Shown here: piece by piece, positions 24,190-32,654 of the stretch | How the letters are laid out: each line of letters begins with the position of its first letter | Position numbering within the stretch: position 1 is the first letter of the stretch | Source: RPQJ01 sp963846315 | GTDB taxonomy: Bacteria > Pseudomonadota > Gammaproteobacteria > Steroidobacterales > Steroidobacteraceae | Length of the DNA stretch: 64,000 bases | Direction: 5' to 3' | Assembly (NCBI GenBank): GCA_963846315.1 | Contig: CAWJVM010000001.1 | Span: 4,491-68,490 of the forward strand | Program-made: the position numbers and the translations under genes | The notes under the pieces: generated by a model | Told to the model about the DNA's origin: nothing | Database searches by the model: none | What the model saw: the letters and a program-made list of their open reading frames with translations, nothing else

Positions 24190-24732
24190 ATGAAGCACCC
24201 TCTTCCCGCCGCCTTCCTGACCTTCCTGACCTTTCTCTCTCTGCTGACGGCACCCGCCCGTGCTCAGCAATCGTCCACGGATACGGCCGACGATTCCGTG
24301 ATTGCGGCGACCATCAAGGTGGCCCTGCTCGACAACAGGAACACCAGCGGCACGCGGATCAACGTCGACTGCTACCACGGCGTGGTGCAACTGAGCGGCT
24401 TCGCGCGCTCGGAGGCTGAAAAGACCTATGCGACCAAGGTCGCCGCCGGCGTGTCGGGTGTGAAGCAGGTGGTCAACAACGTCGCGGTCGCGCCGGCCAC
24501 CTCGATGGGCACCCGGCTCGACGACAGCCTGGTCACGGGCAAGGTCAAGGCCGCACTGATGGATGCTGCCGACGTCAAGAGCCTGCAGATCAACGTCGAG
24601 ACGCACGACGGCGCCGTGCAGCTCGCGGGTTTCGTGGCGTCCGCCGCGATGAAGGACAAGGCAGGTCGAATCGCGGCGGGTGTCGCCGGCGTGAAAAGCG
24701 TCGACAACGTGCTCGTCGTCAGGCCTCGCTGA
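24190..24732 (+). CDS. BON-domain periplasmic protein (OsmY-like)
   Basis: 180 residues: signal peptide ending ARA, then two BON domains (about 33-100 and 110-178), each with the D-S-x-I/V-x-x-x-I/V-K-x-A-L-L start and the G-V-V-Q-L-x-G-F hairpin. Proteins of this type bind phospholipid surfaces and protect the envelope under osmotic stress. The stop overlaps the end of the convergent MaoC gene by 14 bp. The ribosome site is poor, so the exact start among ATG 24190 and later codons is uncertain. Confidence 0.87.
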   Translation: MKHPLPAAFLTFLTFLSLLTAPARAQQSSTDTADDSVIAATIKVALLDNRNTSGTRINVDCYHGVVQLSGFARSEAEKTYATKVAAGVSGVKQVVNNVAVAPATSMGTRLDDSLVTGKVKAALMDAADVKSLQINVETHDGAVQLAGFVASAAMKDKAGRIAAGVAGVKSVDNVLVVRPR

Positions 24733-25645
24733 CGTTCGCGCTGGGCACCGCCGGGACGGTCGTCCAGTAGGCAATCATGTGTATGCGACCGGTGCGGACG
24801 TCGCACATGGCGCGCTTCGACTGCCCCTGCTCCACCCATTGCTTGATGTTCACGCGCGCCGGCAGCTGCACGGGCGTCAGGAACTGCGTTTCGAGTCGCG
24901 CATCGGGCGGCGGCACGTCGACGGGTCGTTCGGCGAGGCTGCGGGCAAGGGTCCACATGCCGTGCGAGATCGCGCCACGCAAACCGAAAAATCGCGCGGC
25001 CCGGTCGCTCAGGTGGATCGGATTGAAGTCCCCCGCGACGCGCGCATATTTCCAGACGCGACTCTGGTCCACCGCCAGTTCCGTCAGGACCTGGGCGTCC
25101 TTCGGGGCCTTCGGCGGTCGTGCGGGTCGACCGCCCGTTCGCTGCACGGAGTCGGGCCAGCGCGACAGGAATACGCAGGTCTCCCGCCACACGGTTTGGC
25201 CGGCCCGCAGGACGTCCGTCACGATGTCGCAGGTGAGCCCGGCGTCGGTCCTGCAATAGTTGCGAGCCGAGACCACGACGTTCAGGGTCATGCCCGCTTC
25301 CAGTGCCCGGGGCTGCGCGATCGTGTTGGAAACGTGAATCAGGCCCATCGGGCGCAGCGGGAAAGACGAGTGCCCCATGATCCGCAGGTGCAGCGGCATG
25401 GCGAGGACGTGCGGGAAGGTGATCGGCACGTAACCGTTGCGCACGTCCGACGCGTCGAAGGCGCAGACCGAGGCGTACTTCGCCACGGCCTGCGGGTCGA
25501 TCAGCACGTTGTCGAGCCTTACCTCGAACTCGGACGGCTCCTGCAGCGTAAGGATGTCAGGACGACGTGTCAGCAGCACGCGCGGATAGCTTCCCAGTAC
25601 GGAAGGCTGCTTCGACAGCTTGAGGTGAACGGTCCGGGTTGCCAC
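24719..25645 (-). CDS. MaoC-like double hot-dog acyl dehydratase
   Basis: 308 residues. GTG 25645 lies one base after the ccmI stop, so the gene is the last member of the ccm operon. The C-terminal hot-dog domain has the hydratase-2 pattern DFNPIHLSDRAARFFGLRG then ISHGMW, with the catalytic Asp and His. The N-terminal domain is a degenerate copy lacking these residues, the usual arrangement in double hot-dog MaoC/PaaZ proteins. It probably hydrates 2-enoyl-CoA or acyl-carrier substrates. The link with cytochrome c maturation is one of position only. Confidence 0.8.
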   Translation of the reverse strand: MATRTVHLKLSKQPSVLGSYPRVLLTRRPDILTLQEPSEFEVRLDNVLIDPQAVAKYASVCAFDASDVRNGYVPITFPHVLAMPLHLRIMGHSSFPLRPMGLIHVSNTIAQPRALEAGMTLNVVVSARNYCRTDAGLTCDIVTDVLRAGQTVWRETCVFLSRWPDSVQRTGGRPARPPKAPKDAQVLTELAVDQSRVWKYARVAGDFNPIHLSDRAARFFGLRGAISHGMWTLARSLAERPVDVPPPDARLETQFLTPVQLPARVNIKQWVEQGQSKRAMCDVRTGRIHMIAYWTTVPAVPSANVSEA

Positions 25646-25646
25646 C

Positions 25647-26786
25647 TCAGGGCTGGACCTGGTTGATGACCACGTCCAGGTTCTCGCTGCCGCCCTTCTT
25701 CTGCACTGCGCGGCCGATGAGGTCGCCGCTGGCAGTGACCGCCGTACCGCCGTACGCGACACGAGCGACGATCTCCACGTCGTTCACCGACGACAGGTCG
25801 CGCCCCGCGATCATCGTGTCGGCGTCGCTCAGGACCACCACCGCCGGCAGGTCGTCCGTGGTGATGCGCGTCGCGGCAATCGGCGGGCCCGGAATGCCGG
25901 GCTCACGGGCGGCCACGAACAACAGGGCACCCGGCTTCACATTGCCGGCGAGCGACGGGTCGACCTTTACGCTGATGCGAATCGTGCGGCCCTTGGCGGC
26001 GACGCCGCTGCTACTGCCGCCGCTCATCACGGGCCCTGCTCCCGGCCCACCGCCTGCAGCCGCCATGGTCGGGGCCGCGCTGCCCGCTCCTGCAGCGACA
26101 TCGACGCCGAGTTCCCGCAGCTGGGCCGTGATCACGTCTCGGATTTCCGGGGGCGGGTTGCCCTCGAGGAGCTTCGTCCAGTTCTTCTTCGCGGTCTCGT
26201 TGTCGCCCGCGCGAACGGCGATGACACCCTGGTACCAGAGGGCCTTCTGGTTGTCCGCATCTGCCGCAAGCGCTTCGTCGATGATCGCTTTGGCACGCGG
26301 CTGCGCGGCTGGGTCATCCGTCAGGACGAGCGCCTCCGCTAGGTCGAGCTGCAGGTCGAGGTCTTTCTGCGGTGCAAGCGCGTTGGCCCGCTCGTAGGAT
26401 TCCGCGGCCTTCGCCGCGTTACCGCCCACCAGGTACGTGCGGCCGAGCATGCGCCAGCCTTCGCGATCGTTCGGATCCCGCGCGAGCCGTGCCTCGAGTG
26501 AGGCAGTCACCTCATTCATCGCCCCGGCTGTGCCGATTTCGCCGTGGCCCGCAGGCACCGCTTCTGCCGACATCGGGTTGTCCCAGGGGAACGTGTTCAG
26601 CTTGGCATACAGGCCGATGGCACCCAGGCCCACGGCGACCGCAAGGGCAAACGCGAGAGGCGCGGCCCTGGGTGCTGCAGGCTCGCCCTTGTTGGCGGCC
26701 GGCTGCCGTCGCAGCAACGGATAGATCACGAGCGCAATGGCCACGATCACCATCAGCGCGACGACGACGAGGAATGCAGACGACAT
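25647..26786 (-). CDS. ccmI: Cytochrome c maturation protein CcmI (CycH)
   Basis: 379 residues. Two membrane helices (about 3-22 and 44-64) enclose a cytoplasmic loop. A periplasmic TPR domain follows (about 90-230; NDREGWRMLGRTYLVGGNAAKAAESY, DNQKALWYQGVIAVRAGDNETA), then a Gly/Ala linker and a beta-rich C-terminal domain. CcmI presents apocytochrome c to the CcmFH heme lyase. ATG 26786 shares a base with the ccmH stop (TGATG), which decides it over the longer frame from 26897. Confidence 0.92.
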   Translation of the reverse strand: MSSAFLVVVALMVIVAIALVIYPLLRRQPAANKGEPAAPRAAPLAFALAVAVGLGAIGLYAKLNTFPWDNPMSAEAVPAGHGEIGTAGAMNEVTASLEARLARDPNDREGWRMLGRTYLVGGNAAKAAESYERANALAPQKDLDLQLDLAEALVLTDDPAAQPRAKAIIDEALAADADNQKALWYQGVIAVRAGDNETAKKNWTKLLEGNPPPEIRDVITAQLRELGVDVAAGAGSAAPTMAAAGGGPGAGPVMSGGSSSGVAAKGRTIRISVKVDPSLAGNVKPGALLFVAAREPGIPGPPIAATRITTDDLPAVVVLSDADTMIAGRDLSSVNDVEIVARVAYGGTAVTASGDLIGRAVQKKGGSENLDVVINQVQP

Positions 26787-27244
26787 CACGATTGTCCAGC
26801 CTCCGGGCCGTCCGTATCCGCCTGCGCTGCCTGCTTGCGGATGATGCGGAGCCCTACGAAAGTCCCAAGGAGCAGCAACAGCACGGGAGCTGCCCACAGC
26901 AGGTAATTGACTGGCGTCATGCGCGGCTTGTAGAGCACGAAGTCGCCGTAGCGATCGACCATGAAGGTGCGGATCTCGTCATCCGTCTTGCCGGCCGCGA
27001 TCATCTCGCGGACCTGGCGCCGCAGGTCCTGGGCCAGCGTGGCGTTCGAATCGGCGATGGTCTGGTTCTGGCACACGAGGCATCGCAACTCGCGGCCGAT
27101 CATCTCGTAGCGTGCCTGCAGGGCCGGGTCGTCAAAAGCGCGTTCGGTGTCGATGGCGAGCGCCGGCACTGCGAATGCGACCAGCAGCGACATCAGCACG
27201 GTGCGAGCGAAACGCGAAAAATGCAGCAACGTCATGTCGTTCAT
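26786..27244 (-). CDS. ccmH: Cytochrome c maturation protein CcmH
   Basis: 152 residues, a membrane-anchored thiol oxidoreductase. A signal/anchor ends near ALA. The redox motif is LRCLVCQNQ (C-x-x-C), followed by helices DSNATLAQDLRRQVREMI and DEIRTFMVDRYGDFVLYKP, then a C-terminal membrane helix and a charged tail. It keeps the apocytochrome CXXCH reduced for heme attachment. This is the short CcmH; the CcmI function is a separate gene here. ATG 27244 overlaps the ccmG stop as ATGA. Confidence 0.93.
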   Translation of the reverse strand: MNDMTLLHFSRFARTVLMSLLVAFAVPALAIDTERAFDDPALQARYEMIGRELRCLVCQNQTIADSNATLAQDLRRQVREMIAAGKTDDEIRTFMVDRYGDFVLYKPRMTPVNYLLWAAPVLLLLLGTFVGLRIIRKQAAQADTDGPEAGQS

Positions 27245-27786
27245 CCCCCGGTCGGCGCCATGCTGGCGTTGGCCGCCTGGATGCGCGGCAGGAATTCCTG
27301 GGTCCAGACTTCCATGGTCATCGGCGCGATGTGCTTGAACAGCACCTTGCCGTCCGGCCCGATCAGGAAGGTTTCCGGGGCGCCGTAGACGCCCCAGTCG
27401 ATCGCCACGCGTCCTTCAGGATCGGAGGCGACGACTGCGTAGGGATTGCCCAGCGCGCTCAGCCATTGCTGTGCTGCGGCCCCGTCGTCTTTCCAGTTCA
27501 GCCCGATCAGCGGTACCGCGCCGGTCCGCGCGATCGCCATCAGCGTGTCGTGCTCCTGGCGACAACCGCCGCACCACGTGCCCCACACGTTCAGCACCCA
27601 GGCCTTGCCGGCCAGTTCCTTCGAAGCGACCGGATAGGCCGGGTCCTGCAGGCTGGGCAGCGTGAACTCCGGCGCCTGCTTGCCGATCAGCGGCGAAGGC
27701 ACGTAGGACGGGTCGCGCTGCAGGCCCACGAACAGGAACACACCGAGCAGCAGGGCCAGTGCGAGTGGTACGCCGAACTTGAGCAT
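27241..27786 (-). CDS. ccmG: Thiol:disulfide interchange protein CcmG/DsbE
   Basis: 181 residues: an uncleaved membrane anchor (about 4-24), then a thioredoxin fold with APEFTLPSL, WVLNVWGTWCGGCRQEH and a cis-Pro region VYGAPETFLIGPDG. The active site is WCGGC, whereas WCPTC or WCVPC is usual in this family, so its redox potential may be altered. CcmG passes reducing equivalents from CcmD-associated DsbD/CcdA to CcmH and apocytochrome c. Overlaps ccmH by four bases. Confidence 0.92.
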   Translation of the reverse strand: MLKFGVPLALALLLGVFLFVGLQRDPSYVPSPLIGKQAPEFTLPSLQDPAYPVASKELAGKAWVLNVWGTWCGGCRQEHDTLMAIARTGAVPLIGLNWKDDGAAAQQWLSALGNPYAVVASDPEGRVAIDWGVYGAPETFLIGPDGKVLFKHIAPMTMEVWTQEFLPRIQAANASMAPTGG

Positions 27787-27804
27787 GTCGAATGTCCCGG
27801 AAAG

Positions 27805-29763
27805 TCAGGTGGCTTTCGCCGTCTTGCCCAGGCCGACCTTCGCGTCGGCCTCGGACTTGCGCGTGCGATAGCGACGATCGGTGATTGCGATGAATCCGCC
27901 GATGGCCATCACCAGCGCCCCGAACCAGATGAAGCGGACCATCGGCTTGTACTGCACCCGCACGCTCCAGGCGTTGGCGCCCAGGTCGTCGCCCATGGCG
28001 ATGAACAGGTCGCGGTTCCAGTTCACTGCGATGCCGGCTTCAGTCATCGGCATGGTGCGCACGCGGTAGACGCGCTTCTGCGGATTGAGCTTGGCGATGA
28101 CCTTGTCGCCTTCGGTGATCGTGAAGTGCGCCTGCGTCGCGTCGTAATTGGGGCCGGCCACCTGCTCGAGGCTGTCGAAGCTGAACTTGTAGCCCTGCAG
28201 TTCGACGGATTCGCCCGGCCTCAGCGCGATGTCCTTCTCGATGCGATAGGTCTGCACCACGGTGACGCCGATGCAGAACATCGCGACGCCGATGTGCGCG
28301 ACGGTCATGCCGAGCACGCCTCGCGACAGCGACTGCTTCTTGCGCAGGCGCTGGAACGGCTCGTACAGCGACGACAGGATCACCCAGAACGCCGCCGTGA
28401 GGCCCACCGACGCCATGAAGTTGAAGCCGCCATAGGCAAGGACAGGAATGGCCACGCCCGCGACGGTCGCGATGGCGAGCATGGTGACCAGCGCCTTTTT
28501 CTTTTCTTCGAGCTTGGCGTGCTTCCAGGCCGCATGCATGCCGACCGCGAGCAGCGCCATCAACGGCAGCGTCGGGATCAGGAACACGACGTTGAAGTAC
28601 GGCGGTCCGACCGAGATCTTGCCCATGTTGAGCGCGTCGAGGAACAGCGGGTACAGCGTGCCGATCAGGATCAGCGCCGTGGTCACGAGCAGCAGCATGT
28701 TGTTGAACAGCAGGAAGGACTCGCGCGAGACCACGTCGAAGCCGCCCTTGGCGCGCAGCGCGGGACCGCGCCATGCGTAGAGCGCCAGCGAGCCGCCGAC
28801 GCAGAGGCCGAGGAAAGCGAGGATGAAGATGCCGCGGCTCGGGTCGCTGGCGAATGCGTGCACCGATACCAGCACGCCCGAACGCACCAGGAACGTGCCG
28901 AGCAGGCTCAGCGAGAACGCGATGATGGCCAGCAGCAACGTCCAGCTCTTGAAGAGCCCGCGCTTTTCGGTGACGGCCAGCGAATGGATCAGCGCCGTGC
29001 CGACGAGCCAGGGCATGAACGATGCGTTTTCGACCGGGTCCCAGAACCACCAGCCGCCCCAGCCGAGTTCGTAGTACGCCCACCAGCTGCCAAGCGCGAT
29101 GCCGCACGTGAGCATCATCCAGGCGACGGTCGTCCACGGGCGCGTCCAGCGCGCCCATTTCTCGTCGAGCTTGCCCTCGAGCAGCGCGGCGACCGCGAAG
29201 GCGAACGCGACGGAGAAGCCGACGTAGCCGAGGTAGAGCATCGGCGGATGCACGGCGAGCGCAAAATCCTGCAGCAGCGGGTTCAGGTCATGACCGTCCT
29301 GCGCGGCTGGCACCAACCGCTCGAACGGGTTCGAGGTGAACAGGATGAAACCCTGGAACCCGATGCTGACGAAGCCAAGCACGCCGAGCACGCGCGCGGC
29401 GAAGGTTTCCGGCAGGTTCTTGCTGAAGACGGCGACGGCGATCGACCACGCCGAAAGCGAGAGCGCCCACAACAGCAGCGAGCCTTCGTGCGCGCCCCAC
29501 ACAGCGGAGAAGCGGTAGAACGTCGGCAGCGCCGAGTTGGAGTTGTTCGCGACGTACAGCACTGAGAAGTCGTTCTTGTAGAACGCCCAGGCCAGCACTG
29601 CGAACGACAGCGCGACGAACACGAACTGCCCGGCGACGGCGGGCCGTGCGGCAGCCATCCAGCGGCGGTTCCCGATCGCGGGACCGGCAAGGCCGAAGAA
29701 GGCCTGCGCGCAGGACAGCAGCAGCGCGAGGATCAGCGCAAACAAACCAAGTTCGACGACCAT
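27805..29763 (-). CDS. ccmF: Heme lyase subunit CcmF
   Basis: 652 residues, polytopic membrane protein with about 14-15 helices. The periplasmic WWD domain is present (GIALGSWWAYYELGWGG, then WWFWDPVENASFMPWL), as are the conserved heme-coordinating His positions (AVHPPMLYLGYVG; WGAHEGSLLLW). It transfers heme from holo-CcmE to apocytochrome c with CcmH/I. The length matches the gammaproteobacterial enzyme. The gene is in the middle of the ccmABCDEFGHI operon, 18 bp before ccmG and 42 bp after ccmE. Confidence 0.95.
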   Translation of the reverse strand: MVVELGLFALILALLLSCAQAFFGLAGPAIGNRRWMAAARPAVAGQFVFVALSFAVLAWAFYKNDFSVLYVANNSNSALPTFYRFSAVWGAHEGSLLLWALSLSAWSIAVAVFSKNLPETFAARVLGVLGFVSIGFQGFILFTSNPFERLVPAAQDGHDLNPLLQDFALAVHPPMLYLGYVGFSVAFAFAVAALLEGKLDEKWARWTRPWTTVAWMMLTCGIALGSWWAYYELGWGGWWFWDPVENASFMPWLVGTALIHSLAVTEKRGLFKSWTLLLAIIAFSLSLLGTFLVRSGVLVSVHAFASDPSRGIFILAFLGLCVGGSLALYAWRGPALRAKGGFDVVSRESFLLFNNMLLLVTTALILIGTLYPLFLDALNMGKISVGPPYFNVVFLIPTLPLMALLAVGMHAAWKHAKLEEKKKALVTMLAIATVAGVAIPVLAYGGFNFMASVGLTAAFWVILSSLYEPFQRLRKKQSLSRGVLGMTVAHIGVAMFCIGVTVVQTYRIEKDIALRPGESVELQGYKFSFDSLEQVAGPNYDATQAHFTITEGDKVIAKLNPQKRVYRVRTMPMTEAGIAVNWNRDLFIAMGDDLGANAWSVRVQYKPMVRFIWFGALVMAIGGFIAITDRRYRTRKSEADAKVGLGKTAKAT

Positions 29764-29805
29764 GCGGTGGATGCTCCGATGCGGGCTAGGGGTGGTCGAT
29801 CGCGA

Positions 29806-30258
29806 TCACGTGCTGCCGGGTGCTGCTGAATTTGCCGCGTCCAGGTGCGGCTTCAGGCTGTCCGCCACTTCGGGCGGCATGTAGTTCTCGTCGTGCTTGG
29901 CCAGGACTTCTTCGGCGACGAAGCGGTTGCCGTCCATCCTGCCGCGCGCGATGACGCCCTGCCCCTCGCGGAACAGGTCAGGCAGGACACCGGTGTAGCT
30001 CACCGGAACCTTCTGCGCGTAGTCGGTCAGGATGAAGGTGACTTCCATGCTGCCTGGCTTGCGCGCGAGGCTGCCGTTCTCCACCAGGCCGCCGACGCGG
30101 ATGGAACGGGACGCTGGTGCTTCGCCGGCGTGCACCTGCGTCGGGCTGTAGTAATAGAGCAGGTTCTGGTTGAAGGCCTTCAGTGCAAAGGCGGTGGCGA
30201 TGCCGACGCCGGCCACGATGGCAACGACGGTGACCATGCGCTTCTGTCGCGGTGTCAT
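29806..30258 (-). CDS. ccmE: Heme chaperone CcmE
   Basis: 150 residues: N-terminal membrane anchor (VVAIVAGVGIATAFAL) and a periplasmic OB-fold. The invariant heme-binding motif HDENYMPPEV, with the covalently heme-linked His, is near residue 126. A flexible Ala/Ser-rich tail follows, as usual. ATG 30258 overlaps the ccmD stop as ATGA. CcmE receives heme from CcmC and carries it to CcmF. Confidence 0.94.
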   Translation of the reverse strand: MTPRQKRMVTVVAIVAGVGIATAFALKAFNQNLLYYYSPTQVHAGEAPASRSIRVGGLVENGSLARKPGSMEVTFILTDYAQKVPVSYTGVLPDLFREGQGVIARGRMDGNRFVAEEVLAKHDENYMPPEVADSLKPHLDAANSAAPGST

Positions 30259-30428
30259 GACGATCTCTCCAGGGCAAGTTCATTGCGCCGCCTGGCGGCG
30301 GTCTGGGCTTCGGCTTCCGAGCGGCGAGCCGCCCACCAGTTCCAGAGCAGGATCACGGCCGTCAGGCCGTACGAGGTCCACACGTAGCCCGCGTAACCTC
30401 CCATCTCAAAAAACTTCTGTAAGTCCAT
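30255..30428 (-). CDS. ccmD: Heme exporter accessory protein CcmD
   Basis: A 57-residue membrane protein. It begins MDLQKFFEMGGYAGYVW, the usual CcmD N-terminus (hydrophobic G-G-Y-x-x-Y-V-W). One transmembrane helix follows (SYGLTAVILLWNWWAA), then a basic and acidic cytoplasmic tail (RRSEAEAQTAARRRNE). Its stop overlaps the ccmE start (ATGA) and it starts 2 bp after the ccmC stop. CcmD is needed to release holo-CcmE from CcmABC. Confidence 0.92.
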   Translation of the reverse strand: MDLQKFFEMGGYAGYVWTSYGLTAVILLWNWWAARRSEAEAQTAARRRNELALERSS

Positions 30429-30430
30429 GA

Positions 30431-31162
30431 TTATGCTGCTTCTTTAAGCCAGTTTGCATTGCGTTCCCGGCGCAGGATCTCGCCCCGCAAGCGGCGGGAC
30501 ACGGCCCAGCCGAAGTACAGCTGGAAGCCGACGATCATGAGGAACAACGGAATCAGCATCGCCAGGTCGATCGAGGGCTTGTCGAACTTGGTCACGCTTG
30601 CCGGCTGGTGCAGCGTAGACCACCAGTTGACCGAGTAGTGGATGATCGGCACGTTGATCACGCCGACCAGTGCCAGCACGGCGCTTGCCCGGTCGGCCCG
30701 CTGGGGGTCGTCGAACGAGGCCCGCAGCGCCATGTAGCCGAGGTACAGGAACAGCAGCAGCAGTTCCGAGGTGAGCCGGGCATCCCAGACCCACCAGGTC
30801 CCCCACATCGGCTTGCCCCAGATCGAGCCGGTCGCCAGTGCCAGGAACGTGAACGAGGCGCCAATCGGCGCACAGGCCGCCGCGGCCGCGTGCGCCAGCT
30901 TGATGCGCCAGATCAGGCCGACGCCAGCCGCCACCGCCATCACGACATACGTGAACATCGACATCCAGGCGCTCGGCGCATGGACGTAAAGGATGCGGAA
31001 GCCGTCGCCCTGCTGGTAGTCGGCAGGCGCCTTCACCAGGCCCCACCAGGTGGCCAGCAGGATCAGGGCCAGCGACGCCCAGCCAAACCAGGGCGCCAGG
31101 CTGCCCAGGATGCGATAGGCGTGCGGCGGCGATGCGAGCTTATGGAACCAGGTCCACGACAT
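30431..31162 (-). CDS. ccmC: Heme transporter/holo-CcmE formation protein CcmC
   Basis: 243 residues, six membrane helices. The WWD motif GTWWVWDARLTSELLL lies between two conserved His segments (YVHAPSAWMSM and INVPIIHYSVNWW) that bind heme. CcmC attaches heme to CcmE with CcmD. It follows ccmB after 58 bp, the widest gap in this part of the operon, and precedes ccmD by 2 bp. Confidence 0.95.
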   Translation of the reverse strand: MSWTWFHKLASPPHAYRILGSLAPWFGWASLALILLATWWGLVKAPADYQQGDGFRILYVHAPSAWMSMFTYVVMAVAAGVGLIWRIKLAHAAAAACAPIGASFTFLALATGSIWGKPMWGTWWVWDARLTSELLLLFLYLGYMALRASFDDPQRADRASAVLALVGVINVPIIHYSVNWWSTLHQPASVTKFDKPSIDLAMLIPLFLMIVGFQLYFGWAVSRRLRGEILRRERNANWLKEAA

Positions 31163-31220
31163 GTTGTTCCTCTTGACCGGTCAGCGTGCGTTGCGTTCAG
31201 TGGATTGCGACATATACCTG

Positions 31221-31913
31221 TCAATTCTCGACGCTGATGCGGATCGCCGCAGACATTGCGATCGGTCCGAGACTCAGCGCCATGAAGAAGATCGCCGCCA
31301 GCAGCTGCAGCGGACCGGCCGGGGAATCCCCGTCCATCTGCATGGACACCGCGCGGGAACCGAAGATCAACAGCGGCATGGCGAGCGGCAACACCAGCAG
31401 CGACAGGAGCACGCTGCCCCTGCGCACGCCCACCGTGAGCGCCGCGCCGATGCCGCCGAGGATGCTGAGCGTCCCGGTGCCGAGCAGCAGCGAGGCCATC
31501 AGGACGCCCCAGACGCTGGTCGGCAGCCCCAGGCCCGTGCCGACGATCGGCGACATGATCACGAGCGGCAGGCCCGTCAGCACCCAGTGGGCCGCCACTT
31601 TGGCCAGCAGAAGATACCCGAGGGGCTGACCGGAGAGTACCCATTGCTCCGTCGTGCCGTCCTCGACGTCGGCCCGGAACAGGGCCTCGAGCGCGAGCAG
31701 CGAGGCCAGCAGCGCCGCCACCCAGACCACGCCACCGCCGATCTCCCGCAGCGCCGAAAGGTCTGGCGTGGTGGCGAGGGGGAACATCGTCGTGACGACC
31801 ACGTAGAAGATGAGCGGCTGCGCCACTTCGTCCCAGCGACGCCAGGCCAGCGTCATGTCGCGCTGGAAGACGAGCTTGGCGGCAGCGAGCGTCGGTGTGC
31901 GCACGGCGGTCAT
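31221..31913 (-). CDS. ccmB: Heme ABC exporter permease CcmB
   Basis: 230 residues, six membrane helices. It starts with LAAAKLVFQRDMTLAWRR and contains the family segment ALFRADVEDGTTEQWVLSG near the middle, then GTLSILGGIGAALTVGVRRGSVLL. ATG 31913 overlaps the ccmA stop (ATGA). With CcmA it forms the ABC complex whose ATP hydrolysis releases holo-CcmE. In-frame upstream sequence in this reading direction is a shadow of ccmA. Confidence 0.94.
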   Translation of the reverse strand: MTAVRTPTLAAAKLVFQRDMTLAWRRWDEVAQPLIFYVVVTTMFPLATTPDLSALREIGGGVVWVAALLASLLALEALFRADVEDGTTEQWVLSGQPLGYLLLAKVAAHWVLTGLPLVIMSPIVGTGLGLPTSVWGVLMASLLLGTGTLSILGGIGAALTVGVRRGSVLLSLLVLPLAMPLLIFGSRAVSMQMDGDSPAGPLQLLAAIFFMALSLGPIAMSAAIRISVEN

Positions 31914-32542
31914 GGTTCGAGCTCCAGGCGGCGCAGGCACGGCGCATCGTCGAGCAGCCGTTGGTGGGCTGCGGCAATGGCCAGGCCGCCGTGCTCCACG
32001 TGGTCGACGATCAGTTCTTCGACCAGCCGGATGCCGGCGGTGTCGAGGTTCGTCACGGGTTCGTCGAGAATCCAGAGGGCCGCATCCGCGAGCAGCAGGC
32101 GTGCCAGCGCCAGGCGGCGCTTCTGGCCCGCCGACAGTGAGCGGGCCGGCAGGTCGCCCCGGGACAGGATGCCGACGCGATCGAGGGTCGCGTCGATGGT
32201 CTGCGCCGTGAGCGTCGTGCGCAGGCCAGCCAGGAACTTGAGGTTCTCGCGGGCCGTCAGGTCGCCCTTCAGGGAATTGAGGTGGCCGAGGTGACCCAGT
32301 TCGAAATTGAATTCGTCGCGGCGGCCACGGACCGACTGCCCGCGCCACCACAGCTCGCCGGTTTCGGCGGGCAGCAGGCCGCAGATCACTCGCAGCAGCG
32401 TCGTCTTGCCGACGCCGTTGGGACCCGTGACCTTGAGAAACTCGCCGGGGCGGACTGAGAAAGACACGTCACGCAGGATGTGCCGGTCGCCTCGCCATGC
32501 GTTGATTTCGCGGGCCTCGAACACGGCCCCGTCGAATGTCAT
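31910..32542 (-). CDS. ccmA: Heme ABC exporter ATP-binding protein CcmA
   Basis: 210 residues, start ATG 32542 after GGAGG. ABC ATPase motifs: Walker A GPNGVGKTTLLR, signature SLSAGQKRRLALARL (LSAGQ), Walker B LWILDEP and the switch His in AAAHQ. The short length and RGDRHILRDVSFSV start match CcmA. It is the first gene of the ccm operon. The upstream region 32543-32654 separates it from the carboxylase operon that runs in the same direction, and I see no clear terminator in it. Confidence 0.95.
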   Translation of the reverse strand: MTFDGAVFEAREINAWRGDRHILRDVSFSVRPGEFLKVTGPNGVGKTTLLRVICGLLPAETGELWWRGQSVRGRRDEFNFELGHLGHLNSLKGDLTARENLKFLAGLRTTLTAQTIDATLDRVGILSRGDLPARSLSAGQKRRLALARLLLADAALWILDEPVTNLDTAGIRLVEELIVDHVEHGGLAIAAAHQRLLDDAPCLRRLELEP

Positions 32543-32654
32543 CAAGCCTCCGCGCGATCTGCCTGTTTTCGCGCCCCGATTGAATGTTACAGGGTCGCGA
32601 TTCGGCGCGAAGTCTAGCAAAACAGACTCATTCCAAGGTCGGGGATTGCCGCAG

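Noticed and set aside
27112..29565. An 817-codon open frame on the plus strand
   Set aside because: It is antisense to ccmF, ccmG and ccmH, is rich in His, Arg, Asp and Gln, has no ribosome site or domain, and the opposite strand is unambiguous. High G+C gives long antisense frames.
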